A stretch of DNA of 64,000 nucleotides, taken from contig QFPW01000006.1 in NCBI GenBank assembly GCA_003241785.1, positions 248,001-312,000 on the forward strand. Reading direction: 5' to 3'. The notes beneath the pieces are model-generated. The model searched no databases, was not told where the DNA came from, and saw nothing but the letters and a program-made list of their open reading frames with translations. Positions 19,509 through 27,166 of this stretch are shown piece by piece. The position numbers were made by a program, and so were the translations under genes. Position 1 is the stretch's first letter. Every line of letters starts with the position of its first letter. Source of the stretch: Rhodovulum sulfidophilum (GTDB lineage Bacteria > Pseudomonadota > Alphaproteobacteria > Rhodobacterales > Rhodobacteraceae).

Positions 19509-20087
19509 ATGAAATGGTTGCGCGACCCGCGCGAATTCCTCCATCGCGTCGTCCACCGGCGCTACGCGCTTCCGGCGTTGTTCGGCTATTCCTTCCTCGA
19601 GGGGGCGATCCTGCCGATCCCGATCGAGGCGGTGATCGTGCCGTTCATGCAGCTTCGGCGCGACATTCTCTGGCTCATCCCGGCGATCGCGCTCGCCGGG
19701 TTCTTCGCGTCGTCGATCCTCGGCTTCGCGATCGGCGCGCTGTTCTACGAGCAGCTCGGCGCCCCGCTGATCGCCTGGATGGGCTGGCAGGACCAGTTCC
19801 AGAGCGTCGAGCAGTTCCTGCAGCAATGGGGCTTCTGGGCCGTGGTGGCGCTCGGCTTCACGCCGCTGCCGACGCAGATCCTGATGATCGGGGCCGGCGC
19901 CTTCGGCGTACCGACGCTGAGCTTCGCCGTCGCCGTGCTGCTGGCGCGCGGCACGCGGAACTTCGGCGTGGCGGCGCTGGTTTATTTCTTCGGTGACAAG
20001 GTGGTGCACTGGTTCCATCAGCGCCACGCGGGCGCGGCGCCCGAGCCCGTGTCGGACCGGGCCGAGGCGGATCAGCCGCCCCGGTGA
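19509..20087 (+). CDS. DedA/YqaA-type small membrane protein
   Basis: 192 aa, about five membrane segments. LFGYSFLEGAILPIPIEAVIVP resembles the re-entrant region of DedA/VTT proteins, with FTPLPTQILMIGAGAFG in the second half and a hydrophilic tail. Such proteins act in lipid scrambling or membrane homeostasis; the role here is not fixed. The start at 19509 follows a GGGAGCC purine stretch; longer in-frame starts read through the petA promoter region. Overlaps the convergent rlmH by 16 nt. Confidence 0.8.
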   Translation: MKWLRDPREFLHRVVHRRYALPALFGYSFLEGAILPIPIEAVIVPFMQLRRDILWLIPAIALAGFFASSILGFAIGALFYEQLGAPLIAWMGWQDQFQSVEQFLQQWGFWAVVALGFTPLPTQILMIGAGAFGVPTLSFAVAVLLARGTRNFGVAALVYFFGDKVVHWFHQRHAGAAPEPVSDRAEADQPPR

Positions 20088-20545
20088 TAGGGCCCTCCCG
20101 CGAGGATCGAGGCGGCCCGGTAGAGCTGTTCACAGAGCATCACGCGGGCGAGCATATGCGGCCAGACCATGTGGCCGAAGGACATGAGGTAGTCCGCCTG
20201 GTCGCGCACCGCCGCCGGATGGCCGTCGGCGCCGCCGATCGCGAAGGCGAGGTCGCGGGTCCCGGTATCGGCCCAGCGGCCGAGGAGCTTCGCGAAATCG
20301 GGCGAGGAGAGCATCTGCCCGCGCTCGTCGAGCGCGACGAGCACCGCGCCCTTCGGCGCCGCCTGCAGGATCAGCGCTCCTTCGGCTTCCGAACCGCCGC
20401 CCTTGCGATCCTCGATCTCCACGACCCGCGCGGGCCCGAGGCCGAGCGCGCGGCCGGTCTTGTCGAAACGGCCGAGGTAATCGTCGATGAGCGCCGATTC
20501 GGGGCCGGAGCGGAGCCGGCCGATGGCGAGGACATGGATGCGCAT
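20072..20545 (-). CDS. rlmH: 23S rRNA (pseudouridine1915-N3)-methyltransferase
   Basis: 157 aa SPOUT-family enzyme. Begins MRIHVLAIGRLRSGPE; the knot region is LAFAIGGADGHPAAVRDQAD and the tail LCEQLYRAASILAGGPYHRGG is the family signature. Methylates pseudouridine 1915 in helix 69 of assembled ribosomes. Usually found directly beside rsfS; here a lipoprotein gene and a family B repeat separate the two. Confidence 0.96.
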   Translation of the reverse strand: MRIHVLAIGRLRSGPESALIDDYLGRFDKTGRALGLGPARVVEIEDRKGGGSEAEGALILQAAPKGAVLVALDERGQMLSSPDFAKLLGRWADTGTRDLAFAIGGADGHPAAVRDQADYLMSFGHMVWPHMLARVMLCEQLYRAASILAGGPYHRGG

Positions 20546-20953
20546 GGTGCCAGTATCGGCTCATGCGGTCGGAGAGGGAAGGCCTGGAGCGGCATGCCCT
20601 CCGGGCCGGGGGTGAGATCGAGAATGATCGGTTCGCTCAGCTCCGGCTCCAGATCCGCGCTGGGATTAGCCACCCCATGGAACATCGCTGGATGCAGCCA
20701 CGGGCTCGCCTGCCGGACAAGGCACCATCGTGCCAGCCCGGCGTGCCCCGGACCTGATCCGGGGCCTAGCCGCCTTCAGAAAAGGCCGCGCGCCTGCTCG
20801 AGGTCCCGGATCAGGTCCCCGGGACAGCGGCGTGCGAGATCAGCGTCACTGATCGGCGCCGCTGTGCGACGGATCGGCGGGGCTGGACAAGGAGCCACCG
20901 CGAGCGCCGGTGATCACGCTCATCAGCAGTCGGGAGAGCGGAGGATGGGGGAG
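20546..20953. other. 408-bp gap holding the family B repeat pair; no gene supported
   Basis: Between rlmH and the lipoprotein gene. Besides the palindromes at 20745-20824 I see no credible coding sequence, RNA gene or promoter. Base composition is visibly less GC-rich than in neighbouring genes. Confidence 0.6.
20745..20824. repeat. Paired palindromic repeat, family B
   Basis: Palindrome GCCCCGGACCTGATCCGGGG at 20745-20764 and an inverted, slightly degenerate partner (GTCCCGGATCAGGTCCCCGG) at 20803-20822, related to the pair at 9300-9376. It lies downstream of the lipoprotein gene and upstream of rlmH on the minus strand. Confidence 0.75.
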
Positions 20954-21490
20954 TCAGGGGCAGGGCGCGAGATACTCGTTCAGGTCTTCGCCCCGCTGCC
21001 GCGCGACGGCGCGCAGATCGATGCGCTCCGGTGCCATGTGGAATTGCTTGGCCTCACCTTCCACCACGATCACAGCCGGCTCGGAGTTGGAAAGGCTTCG
21101 CGTGCGGCAGGCCTCCAACGTTGGTCTGATCGTGACCATGTGGCTGCCAGGAGTACGGTCGAGCCAATGGCCTCGGACAACGAAATCGCGCAGTGCAAGA
21201 CGCTGCTTCTCGCTTGGTTTGAACACTATCCGGGTGCGGCCGCCAGACGCCGGCGCGGGCGGGGTGGCGTCGAGAAGCGGGAGGGATCTTTCCTGGTAGG
21301 TCCGGGTCTCGGACTTCGTGACAAGGATCACGGACGCGGAGCCGGGGATGACAGAGATTCCCGGCGGCAGGTCGACCGTGATAGTCGTCGCGGCGAGCAC
21401 GGACGTGAGCGCGGTCAGTGGATCTTCTGTCCTGGGTTGCAATCCGCATCCGAGAAGAAGCGGGACGACCATTAGCAATCCAAGCCGCAC
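20954..21490 (-). CDS. Predicted lipoprotein, function unknown
   Basis: 178 aa. Signal peptide with lipobox LLLGC (Cys15 to be lipidated). The mature part is largely beta-like (TITVDLPPGISVIPGSASVI), followed by a linker and a segment RTRIVFKPSEKQRLALRDFV, with a Cys pair around EAC and the C-terminal PCP. I do not recognise the family. Codon and base composition are less GC-biased than in its neighbours, and it interrupts the usual rsfS-rlmH pairing, so it is probably an acquired gene. Confidence 0.6.
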   Translation of the reverse strand: MRLGLLMVVPLLLGCGLQPRTEDPLTALTSVLAATTITVDLPPGISVIPGSASVILVTKSETRTYQERSLPLLDATPPAPASGGRTRIVFKPSEKQRLALRDFVVRGHWLDRTPGSHMVTIRPTLEACRTRSLSNSEPAVIVVEGEAKQFHMAPERIDLRAVARQRGEDLNEYLAPCP

Positions 21491-21585
21491 GATAGCCTCT
21501 CCCGCTCAATGCCGGGACAGGCTAGTGAGCGGAGCGGGCGTCCGTCAACGCGGCACGCCCGCCGTGGTTAACCCGCTGGGCGCGC

Positions 21586-22011
21586 TCAGACGGTCTGCGC
21601 GGGCGTCGGCGCGCCGGGTTCGCGCGGCATCCACATCTTCTCGAGCTGGTAGAAGTCGCGCACCTCGGGGCGGAAGACGTGGACGATGGCGTCGCCCGCG
21701 TCGATCAGCACCCAGTCGCCCAGCTCCTTACCTTCCATGCGCACGATCACGCCGCAATCGTGCTTCAGCCGGTCGGCGAGATGCTCGGCGATCGCCGCGA
21801 CCTGGCGCGACGAGCGACCGGTGGCGATCACCATGTGATCGGCCATCTCGGACTTGCCGGCGAGGGGGATCGAGAGCACATCCTCCGCCTTGTCGTCGTC
21901 GAGCGAGACGAGGATGGTCGACAGCAGCGTGGCGCTGTCGGATTTCCCCGGGGCGGGCGAGAAGCTGCTCGCCGGGGACGCGGCCGAAGCCGCCGGGGAG
22001 TCCTGAGACAG
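21586..22011 (-). CDS. rsfS: Ribosomal silencing factor RsfS (probable CTG start)
   Basis: 141 aa if started at CTG 22011. The conserved core SLDDDKAEDV, GKSEMADHMVIATGRSSRQ and GDWVLIDAGDAIVHVF..RDFYQLEKMW is that of RsfS/Iojap, which binds uL14 and blocks subunit joining. There is no ATG, GTG or TTG between the upstream stop (22060-22062) and the core that would keep the conserved first strand; the GTG at 21879 would delete TILVSLDDDKAED. The CTG is preceded by GGAGG with an 8-nt spacer, the best-placed ribosome site, giving MSQDSPAAS. Confidence 0.85.
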   Translation of the reverse strand: MSQDSPAASAASPASSFSPAPGKSDSATLLSTILVSLDDDKAEDVLSIPLAGKSEMADHMVIATGRSSRQVAAIAEHLADRLKHDCGVIVRMEGKELGDWVLIDAGDAIVHVFRPEVRDFYQLEKMWMPREPGAPTPAQTV

Positions 22012-22133
22012 GTCCTGTTCCTCCGTGAAACGCGCCGTTTGCCCGACGCTGGACTGACCCTAATCTAGCGCGGGCGGGCGATTTTCTCAAGAAGGCCGCG
22101 CCGAAGCATCGCCGAATTCGGCCGGGCGGCGCG

Positions 22134-23114
22134 TCAGAGCCGGCCGAGCCGCTTGGTCAGCAGCGCGAAGAACCCGTCCGAATCGATCTCGCGGATGAAG
22201 CGGACGGTGCGCGGACGATCGGTCACGCCCCACCAGTCGACCACGGTCTGGCCCAGGGTGAGCTCCGAGTCCGTCTCGATCTCGACGTTGACGAGCCGCC
22301 CGCCGAAGAGCTCCCGCGCGAGAAGCCAGGCGATCACGCAGGGATCGTGCAGCGGGCCGCCGTCGGTGCCGTATTTCGCCTCGTCGAAGCGTTCGAAGAA
22401 TTCGAGCAGCGCCACGGCTGCCGCAGCGACCGGCGTGCCGAGCGCGCGGATCGCCGCGATCCGGTCCGCGCGGGTCAGCGCCTGGTGCGTCACGTCGAGC
22501 GGCATCATGGTCACGGGCACGCCCGCCCCGGCCGCCGCCGCCAGGACCGCCTTCGCGGCGTGCGGGTCGACGTAGATGTTGAACTCGGCGACCGGCGTGG
22601 TGTTGCCGCCCTCGAAGGCGCCGCCGCCCATCGCGACGATCTCCCGCACCCGCGGCACGACGTCCGGCGCCCGCTCGAAGGCCAGCGCCAGATTGGTGAG
22701 CGGGCCGAGCGCGCAGAGCGTGACCGCGCCCGGCTCCTCGCGGCGCAGCGTGTCGATCAGGAAATCGACCGCGTGGAGCGTGGCGAGCGGTTCGGCGGGC
22801 TCGGGCAGGTCGGGGCCGTCGAGCCCGGTGCGGCCGTGCACCTGCTCCGCCGTGACCAGCGCGCGGCTGAGCGGCCGGTCGGCGCCGGCGTGGACCGGGA
22901 TGTCGGGCCGGCCCGCCAGCGCGCGAATTTTGCGCGCATTGCGCTCGGTCAGCGCCAGCGGCACGTTGCCCGCGACGGCGGTGAGCCCGAGCACGTCGAG
23001 CTCGGGGCTCGCGAGCGCGAGCAGGATGGCGATCGCGTCGTCCTGGCCCGGATCGGTGTCGATGATGATCTTGCGCGGGGCGGATGCCGCCGCCGGTGTG
23101 CCTGCCTGCGTCAC
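22134..23114 (-). CDS. Inosine-uridine-preferring nucleoside hydrolase family protein
   Basis: 326 aa. The N-terminal Ca2+-binding motif DTDPGQDDA, FNIYVDPHAAKAV, MPLDVTHQ and the C-terminal HDPCVIAWLL identify the IUNH family, which hydrolyses the N-glycosidic bond of ribonucleosides. No signal peptide, so a cytoplasmic salvage enzyme; base preference cannot be predicted. It lies 22 nt downstream of the I9-like gene on the same strand, so it may be co-transcribed with the protease pair. Confidence 0.92.
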   Translation of the reverse strand: MTQAGTPAAASAPRKIIIDTDPGQDDAIAILLALASPELDVLGLTAVAGNVPLALTERNARKIRALAGRPDIPVHAGADRPLSRALVTAEQVHGRTGLDGPDLPEPAEPLATLHAVDFLIDTLRREEPGAVTLCALGPLTNLALAFERAPDVVPRVREIVAMGGGAFEGGNTTPVAEFNIYVDPHAAKAVLAAAAGAGVPVTMMPLDVTHQALTRADRIAAIRALGTPVAAAAVALLEFFERFDEAKYGTDGGPLHDPCVIAWLLARELFGGRLVNVEIETDSELTLGQTVVDWWGVTDRPRTVRFIREIDSDGFFALLTKRLGRL

Positions 23115-23136
23115 GGGTCCGGTCCGATGGGGAAGT

Positions 23137-23379
23137 CTATTGCGGGATCGATCCGCGCAGCGGCGGCAGCTGATAGGCGCGTTCGGGACGGACGCGCTGG
23201 ACGCCGCTGATCCGCTTCACCGCGTCGAGGTCGCTCTCCTCGCCGGTCGCCTGGATCGCCCCGGCCTCGGGCACCACGCGCTGCACCTCGAGGCCGCAGG
23301 CGCGGATCGCATGGACGATCGCCTCGGTCTGGCCGAGATGGGCGTCGTCGATCGTGATGGAGAGGGATATCCGCGGCAT
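23137..23379 (-). CDS. Small I9-propeptide-like protein next to the S8 protease
   Basis: 80 aa with a beta-alpha-beta-beta-alpha-beta pattern: ISLSITIDD, LGQTEAIVHAIRACGL, VQRVVPEAGAIQATG, DLDAVKRISGV, QRVRPERAYQLPP. This ferredoxin-like layout and the closing strand resemble subtilisin propeptide/I9 inhibitor domains. Genes of this size and shape are often found beside S8 proteases and are sometimes misnamed aldolase. It could be a separate chaperone or inhibitor for the protease 98 nt upstream; that is inference. Confidence 0.6.
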   Translation of the reverse strand: MPRISLSITIDDAHLGQTEAIVHAIRACGLEVQRVVPEAGAIQATGEESDLDAVKRISGVQRVRPERAYQLPPLRGSIPQ

Positions 23380-23477
23380 GCCGATGCTCCTCGGACCGGA
23401 GCGGCCCGGTCCCGACGCATCATGTATGCCGCGGACGCCCGGTTACAAGCGAAACCTCGCGGGAAGCGGGCCCCGGG

Positions 23478-24719
23478 TCAGGCCAGCGCGGGCCCGAGCC
23501 CGGGGGCCATGGCGAGTCCGGCGCCGACGTCGCGCGCGGGCGCCTCGAGCGGCGCGGCGTTCTCGACCAGCGCGCGCCAGAGCGCCCGGCCGCGCAGCGC
23601 GGGGTCCGACTGCGCCCAGAGCGCGGCGAGGCCCGCGACATGCGGGCAGGCCATGCTGGTGCCCGAGAGCGCGCGGTAGAGCCGGGGCCGCGGCACCGAG
23701 GAGAGCACGTCGACGCCCGGCCCCGCGAGATCGACCTCGCCGCCGTCGGGGTTGATGCCGCCGCAGGAGAAGCGCGCGACGGCGCCGAGCCCGTCGACGG
23801 CGGCGACCGCGAGGATCGAGGGCGAGTTCGCGGGCTCGCCGACCGGGGCGATCATGCCGAACTCGCGGCTCGAATCGTTGCCGGCCGCGGCGACGATCAG
23901 CGAGCCGGCCTCGAGCGCGCGCCGCGCGATCCGCTCGTATTCGATCGTCGGCTCCTCGCCGACGCGCACCGAGCGGCCGAGCGACATCGAGATGACCTCG
24001 CAGCCCATCTCGACCGCCCAGGCCATGCCGGCGAGAATATCGATCTCGGTGCCCGAGCCCGCGTCGGAGAGGACCTTGCCGACGAAGAGCTCGGCTTCCG
24101 GCGCCACGCCGTAGCGCGGGCGGTCGCCGCGCGCGAGCGGGCCGGCGGCGGTCCCGGCGCAATGGGTGCCGTGGCCCTGGCCGTCGGCGACCGTCTCGCC
24201 CGGGACGAAGCTGCGCGTGGTGATAGCGCGACCCTGGAAGTCGGGATGGTCGAGGTCGATCCCGGTGTCGAGGATCGCGATCCTGATCCCCGCGCCGGTG
24301 AAGCGGCTCCGGTCGGCGCCGGTGGCGGCGACGCCCCAGGTGCGCTCCGGCGTGTCGGTGACCGGGGTCTGGATCGGGAACATGTAGAATTCCGGCCGCG
24401 CGGCGAGGACGTTCTCATCCTCGCGCAGCAGGGTCGCGACCTGCGTCGCGCCGTATTCCGATTCCTGCGCGCGGGGAACGAGCCCGATGCCGTAGTCGCG
24501 CAGCAGGACGGGTTCGGCGAGGCGCGAGGTATCGAGCGCGCCGATCTCGCCGCTGTCGAGCAGGCGCGCCGTGGTCCCCGCGAGCCCGGCGCGCCGCGCG
24601 CCGCGCTCGAGCGCGCGGAGCTGGTCGTCCTGGCTCAGCTCGCGCAGCGTCACCAGCACGTTGCCGGTCGGCCGCGGCCGGTCGAAGTCGAGGAAGGGCG
24701 GCGTTCGGATGTCTGTCAT
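23478..24719 (-). CDS. Subtilisin-like S8 serine protease
   Basis: 413 aa. Catalytic residues: Asp151 (AILDTGIDLDHPDF), His183 (GQGHGTHCAG), Ser355 (LSGTSMACPHVAG), with oxyanion Asn281 (AAAGNDSS). No signal peptide or membrane segment, so probably cytoplasmic. The first ~115 residues (NVLVTLRELSQDDQ to ENVLAARPEFYMFPI) look like a propeptide domain of their own. Followed on the same strand by the 80-aa I9-like gene. Substrate unknown. Confidence 0.9.
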   Translation of the reverse strand: MTDIRTPPFLDFDRPRPTGNVLVTLRELSQDDQLRALERGARRAGLAGTTARLLDSGEIGALDTSRLAEPVLLRDYGIGLVPRAQESEYGATQVATLLREDENVLAARPEFYMFPIQTPVTDTPERTWGVAATGADRSRFTGAGIRIAILDTGIDLDHPDFQGRAITTRSFVPGETVADGQGHGTHCAGTAAGPLARGDRPRYGVAPEAELFVGKVLSDAGSGTEIDILAGMAWAVEMGCEVISMSLGRSVRVGEEPTIEYERIARRALEAGSLIVAAAGNDSSREFGMIAPVGEPANSPSILAVAAVDGLGAVARFSCGGINPDGGEVDLAGPGVDVLSSVPRPRLYRALSGTSMACPHVAGLAALWAQSDPALRGRALWRALVENAAPLEAPARDVGAGLAMAPGLGPALA

Positions 24720-24806
24720 GAAGTCGGCTCCCCCATCTCCCGCGCGCGGCGGGCCTCACGGATGCGATCATAGCCCGATCGCGGAAAGAGGGAAGACGGA
24801 TGAGAA

Positions 24807-24840
24807 CAAAAAAAGAACACGGCGGGGTTCCGCCGTGTTC
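24807..24840 (-). terminator. Rho-independent terminator of ilvE
   Basis: Perfect 11-bp stem (GAACACGGCGG / CCGCCGTGTTC, 24815-24840, loop GGTT) followed on the minus strand by a run of eight U (24807-24814). It lies 40 nt after the ilvE stop codon. Confidence 0.92.
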
Positions 24841-24880
24841 CCAAGTCCGATCGGACGGCGCCCCTCGGGGCGCGCGGCGG

Positions 24881-25765
24881 TCACGCCGGGACGAGCTGGC
24901 CCCGGACGAGCTTCTCGTAATCGCTGGCGATTTCCTTCGTCAGCGCGCCGACCTCGAAGGTGTAGTCGCCGATCTGCCCGACCGGGGTGACCTCGGCGGC
25001 GGTGCCGGTCAGCCAGCACTGCTGGAAGTCGGCGAGCTCCGCCGGCTCGATGTGGCGCTCGTTGACCCGGACGCCCTTCGCGCGCAGCATCTCGATCACC
25101 GTCTGGCGGGTGATGCCGTTCAGGAAGCAGTCCGCCTCGGGCGTGTGCACCTCGCCGTCCTTGACGAAGAACACGTTGGCGCCGGTCGCCTCGGCGACGA
25201 AGCCGCGGTAGTCCATCATCAGCGCGTCCGAGCAGCCCTTCGCCTCGGCCGCGTGCTTGGACATGGTGCAGATCATGTAGAGGCCGGAGGCCTTCGCCGC
25301 CGAGGGGATCGTCTCGGGCGACGGCCGCTTCCACTTCGAGATGTCGAGCTTGGCGCCCTTCATCTTCGCGTCGCCGTAATAGGCGCCCCAGCCCCAGACC
25401 GCGATCGCGAGATGGGTCGGGTTGCGGTTCGCGGCGACGCCCATGTCCTCGCCCGAGCCGCGCCAGATGATCGGCCGCACGTAGCAGTCGGGCATGCCCA
25501 TCTTCTCGATCGTCGCGGCCTTCGCCGCCTCGATCTCCTCGAAGGAATAGGGATGCGGCATGTCCAAGAGGTCGCAGGAGTTCAGCAGGCGCCTGGTATG
25601 CTCGGCGCCCTTGAAGATCGTCCCGCCGTAGCAGCGCTCGCCCTCGAAGACGGCGCTGGCGTAGTGCAGGGCGTGGGTCAGCACATGCACCTTGGCCTCG
25701 CGCCACGGCACGAAGGCGCCGTCCATCCAGATGACACCATCGCGGTCGTCATAGGCCCCAGCCAT
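24881..25765 (-). CDS. ilvE: Branched-chain amino acid aminotransferase
   Basis: 294 aa class IV PLP aminotransferase. Key stretches: HYASAVFEGERCY, RPIIWRGSG, the GLYMICTMSKHAAEAKGCSDAL region with the probable PLP lysine, YRGFVAEATGANVFFV and LTGTAAEVTPV. Interconverts branched-chain amino acids and their 2-oxo acids. Diverges from the MarR-type petP gene across 172 bp and ends at a strong terminator. Confidence 0.94.
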   Translation of the reverse strand: MAGAYDDRDGVIWMDGAFVPWREAKVHVLTHALHYASAVFEGERCYGGTIFKGAEHTRRLLNSCDLLDMPHPYSFEEIEAAKAATIEKMGMPDCYVRPIIWRGSGEDMGVAANRNPTHLAIAVWGWGAYYGDAKMKGAKLDISKWKRPSPETIPSAAKASGLYMICTMSKHAAEAKGCSDALMMDYRGFVAEATGANVFFVKDGEVHTPEADCFLNGITRQTVIEMLRAKGVRVNERHIEPAELADFQQCWLTGTAAEVTPVGQIGDYTFEVGALTKEIASDYEKLVRGQLVPA

Positions 25766-25873
25766 GATACGCTCCTAGAATTTCACAATTCGTTTCGTTT
25801 TGTTTCGCAGCCGCCGTCGCTCACGACAGTTTCTTTCCCGGCCTGGGGCCCGCGGTAACATTCGCCCCTTGGA

Positions 25874-25892
25874 ATGTCAACATGCCTGACAT
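25874..25892. promoter_or_regulatory. Inverted repeat, probable operator of the MarR-type regulator
   Basis: ATGTCA-N7-TGACAT, a perfect 6-bp inverted repeat, lies 46 nt before the petP ATG in the ilvE/petP divergent region. Size and position fit a MarR-family dimer site controlling petPR and perhaps ilvE. Confidence 0.6.
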
Positions 25893-25937
25893 AAACTGCG
25901 CCGCGAGGGGGCCCGGGGTTCGGGCGTGAGGCAGGAT

Positions 25938-26453
25938 ATGGCGCAAGGCAGGCATACCGCGACCACGACCCGCGGCGAGCAGCTTCTCTTCCTGACCGAC
26001 GAGCAGCTGCGCCAGGGTATCGAGTTGATGTTCTTCGCCTATCGGGGCTTCACCGCCGATCCGGACCGGCTGCTCGAGGAGCGCGGCTACGGCCGCGCGC
26101 ACCATCGCGCGATCCATTTCATCAACCGCCGGCCGGGGCTGACGGTGAACGAGCTGCTCGATATCCTGCGGGTCACGAAACAGAGCCTGAACCGGGTGCT
26201 GCGACAGCTGGTCGAGGACCGGCTGGTGGCGAGTCGCGTCGGCCGCGAGGACCGGCGGCAGCGCAACCTCTACCTGACCGAGTCGGGCCGGACGCTGGAA
26301 CAGGAGCTGTCGGCGGCGCAGCGGCGGCGGATGCGCGTCGCCTTCTCGAACGCCGGTCCCGAGGCGGTGCACGGGTTTCGCACCGTGCTCGAGCAGATGA
26401 TCGATCCGGAGCTGCGCGAGCAGGTGTTGCGCTCGCTCGAGGGGACGCGGTGA
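25938..26453 (+). CDS. petP: MarR-family regulator, PetP-like
   Basis: 171 aa. Winged-helix DNA-binding region around RPGLTVNELLDILRVTKQSLNRVLRQLVEDRLV with the wing GREDRRQRNLYLTESG, flanked by dimerisation helices. In Rhodobacter capsulatus a MarR-type petP precedes the response regulator petR needed for bc1 expression; the same gene order is seen here. GTG at 25926 is an alternative start. Stop overlaps the next ATG (TGATG). Confidence 0.8.
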   Translation: MAQGRHTATTTRGEQLLFLTDEQLRQGIELMFFAYRGFTADPDRLLEERGYGRAHHRAIHFINRRPGLTVNELLDILRVTKQSLNRVLRQLVEDRLVASRVGREDRRQRNLYLTESGRTLEQELSAAQRRRMRVAFSNAGPEAVHGFRTVLEQMIDPELREQVLRSLEGTR

Positions 26454-27166
26454 TGGCTGACGAAAAGCCGGGGCGCGAGGCGCATGTGCTCGTCATCGAC
26501 GACGACGCGCGGATCCGTGAGCTGCTGCGGCGCTTCCTGACCCGGGAGGGGTTCTGGGTCACCGTGGCGCGGGATGCGCGGCATGCGCGCAACCTGCTCG
26601 AGGGGCTCGATTTCGACATCATCGTCTGCGACGTGATGATGCCGGGCGAGGACGGGCTGCAGCTGACCGCGAGCCTGCGCGAGCATCTGACGACGCCGAT
26701 CCTGCTTCTGACCGCGCGCGGCGATTCCGACGACCGGATCAAGGGGCTGGAGGCCGGGGCCGACGACTATCTGCCGAAGCCGTTCGAGCCGCGCGAGCTC
26801 CTGCTCCGGATCCACGCGATCCTGCGCCGGGTGCCGAAGCCGGTGGCGAAATCCGAGCCGCCGAAGACGCTGCAGCTCGGCGAGGTGCGCTACGACCTGA
26901 CGCGGGGCGAGCTCTGGCGCGGCCGCGAGCCGATCCGGCTGACCGCGACCGAGTCGATGCTGATGCGGATCTTCGCCGCGCGGGCGCATGAGCCGGTGAC
27001 GCGGCAGGAGCTGGTCGAGGATCTCGGCGGGGGCATCGCCGAGGCGCAGGAGCGCGCGGTCGACGTGCAGATCACCCGGCTGCGGCGCAAGATCGAGCTC
27101 GACCCCAAGGCGCCGCGCTATCTGCAGACGGTGCGCGGCTCGGGCTACATGCTCGCGCCCGACTGA
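26453..27166 (+). CDS. petR: OmpR-family response regulator, PetR-like
   Basis: 237 aa. Receiver domain with acidic pocket VLVIDDDAR, phosphoacceptor Asp (~59) in IIVCDVMMPGEDG, Thr in LLLTARG and Lys in YLPKPFEP; then a winged-helix domain (LTATESMLMRIF..VDVQITRLRRKIE..YLQTVRGSGYML). No histidine kinase gene is adjacent, as in known petPR. Likely activates petABC or other respiratory genes; petABC lies about 7 kb away in this window. Confidence 0.82.
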   Translation: MADEKPGREAHVLVIDDDARIRELLRRFLTREGFWVTVARDARHARNLLEGLDFDIIVCDVMMPGEDGLQLTASLREHLTTPILLLTARGDSDDRIKGLEAGADDYLPKPFEPRELLLRIHAILRRVPKPVAKSEPPKTLQLGEVRYDLTRGELWRGREPIRLTATESMLMRIFAARAHEPVTRQELVEDLGGGIAEAQERAVDVQITRLRRKIELDPKAPRYLQTVRGSGYMLAPD

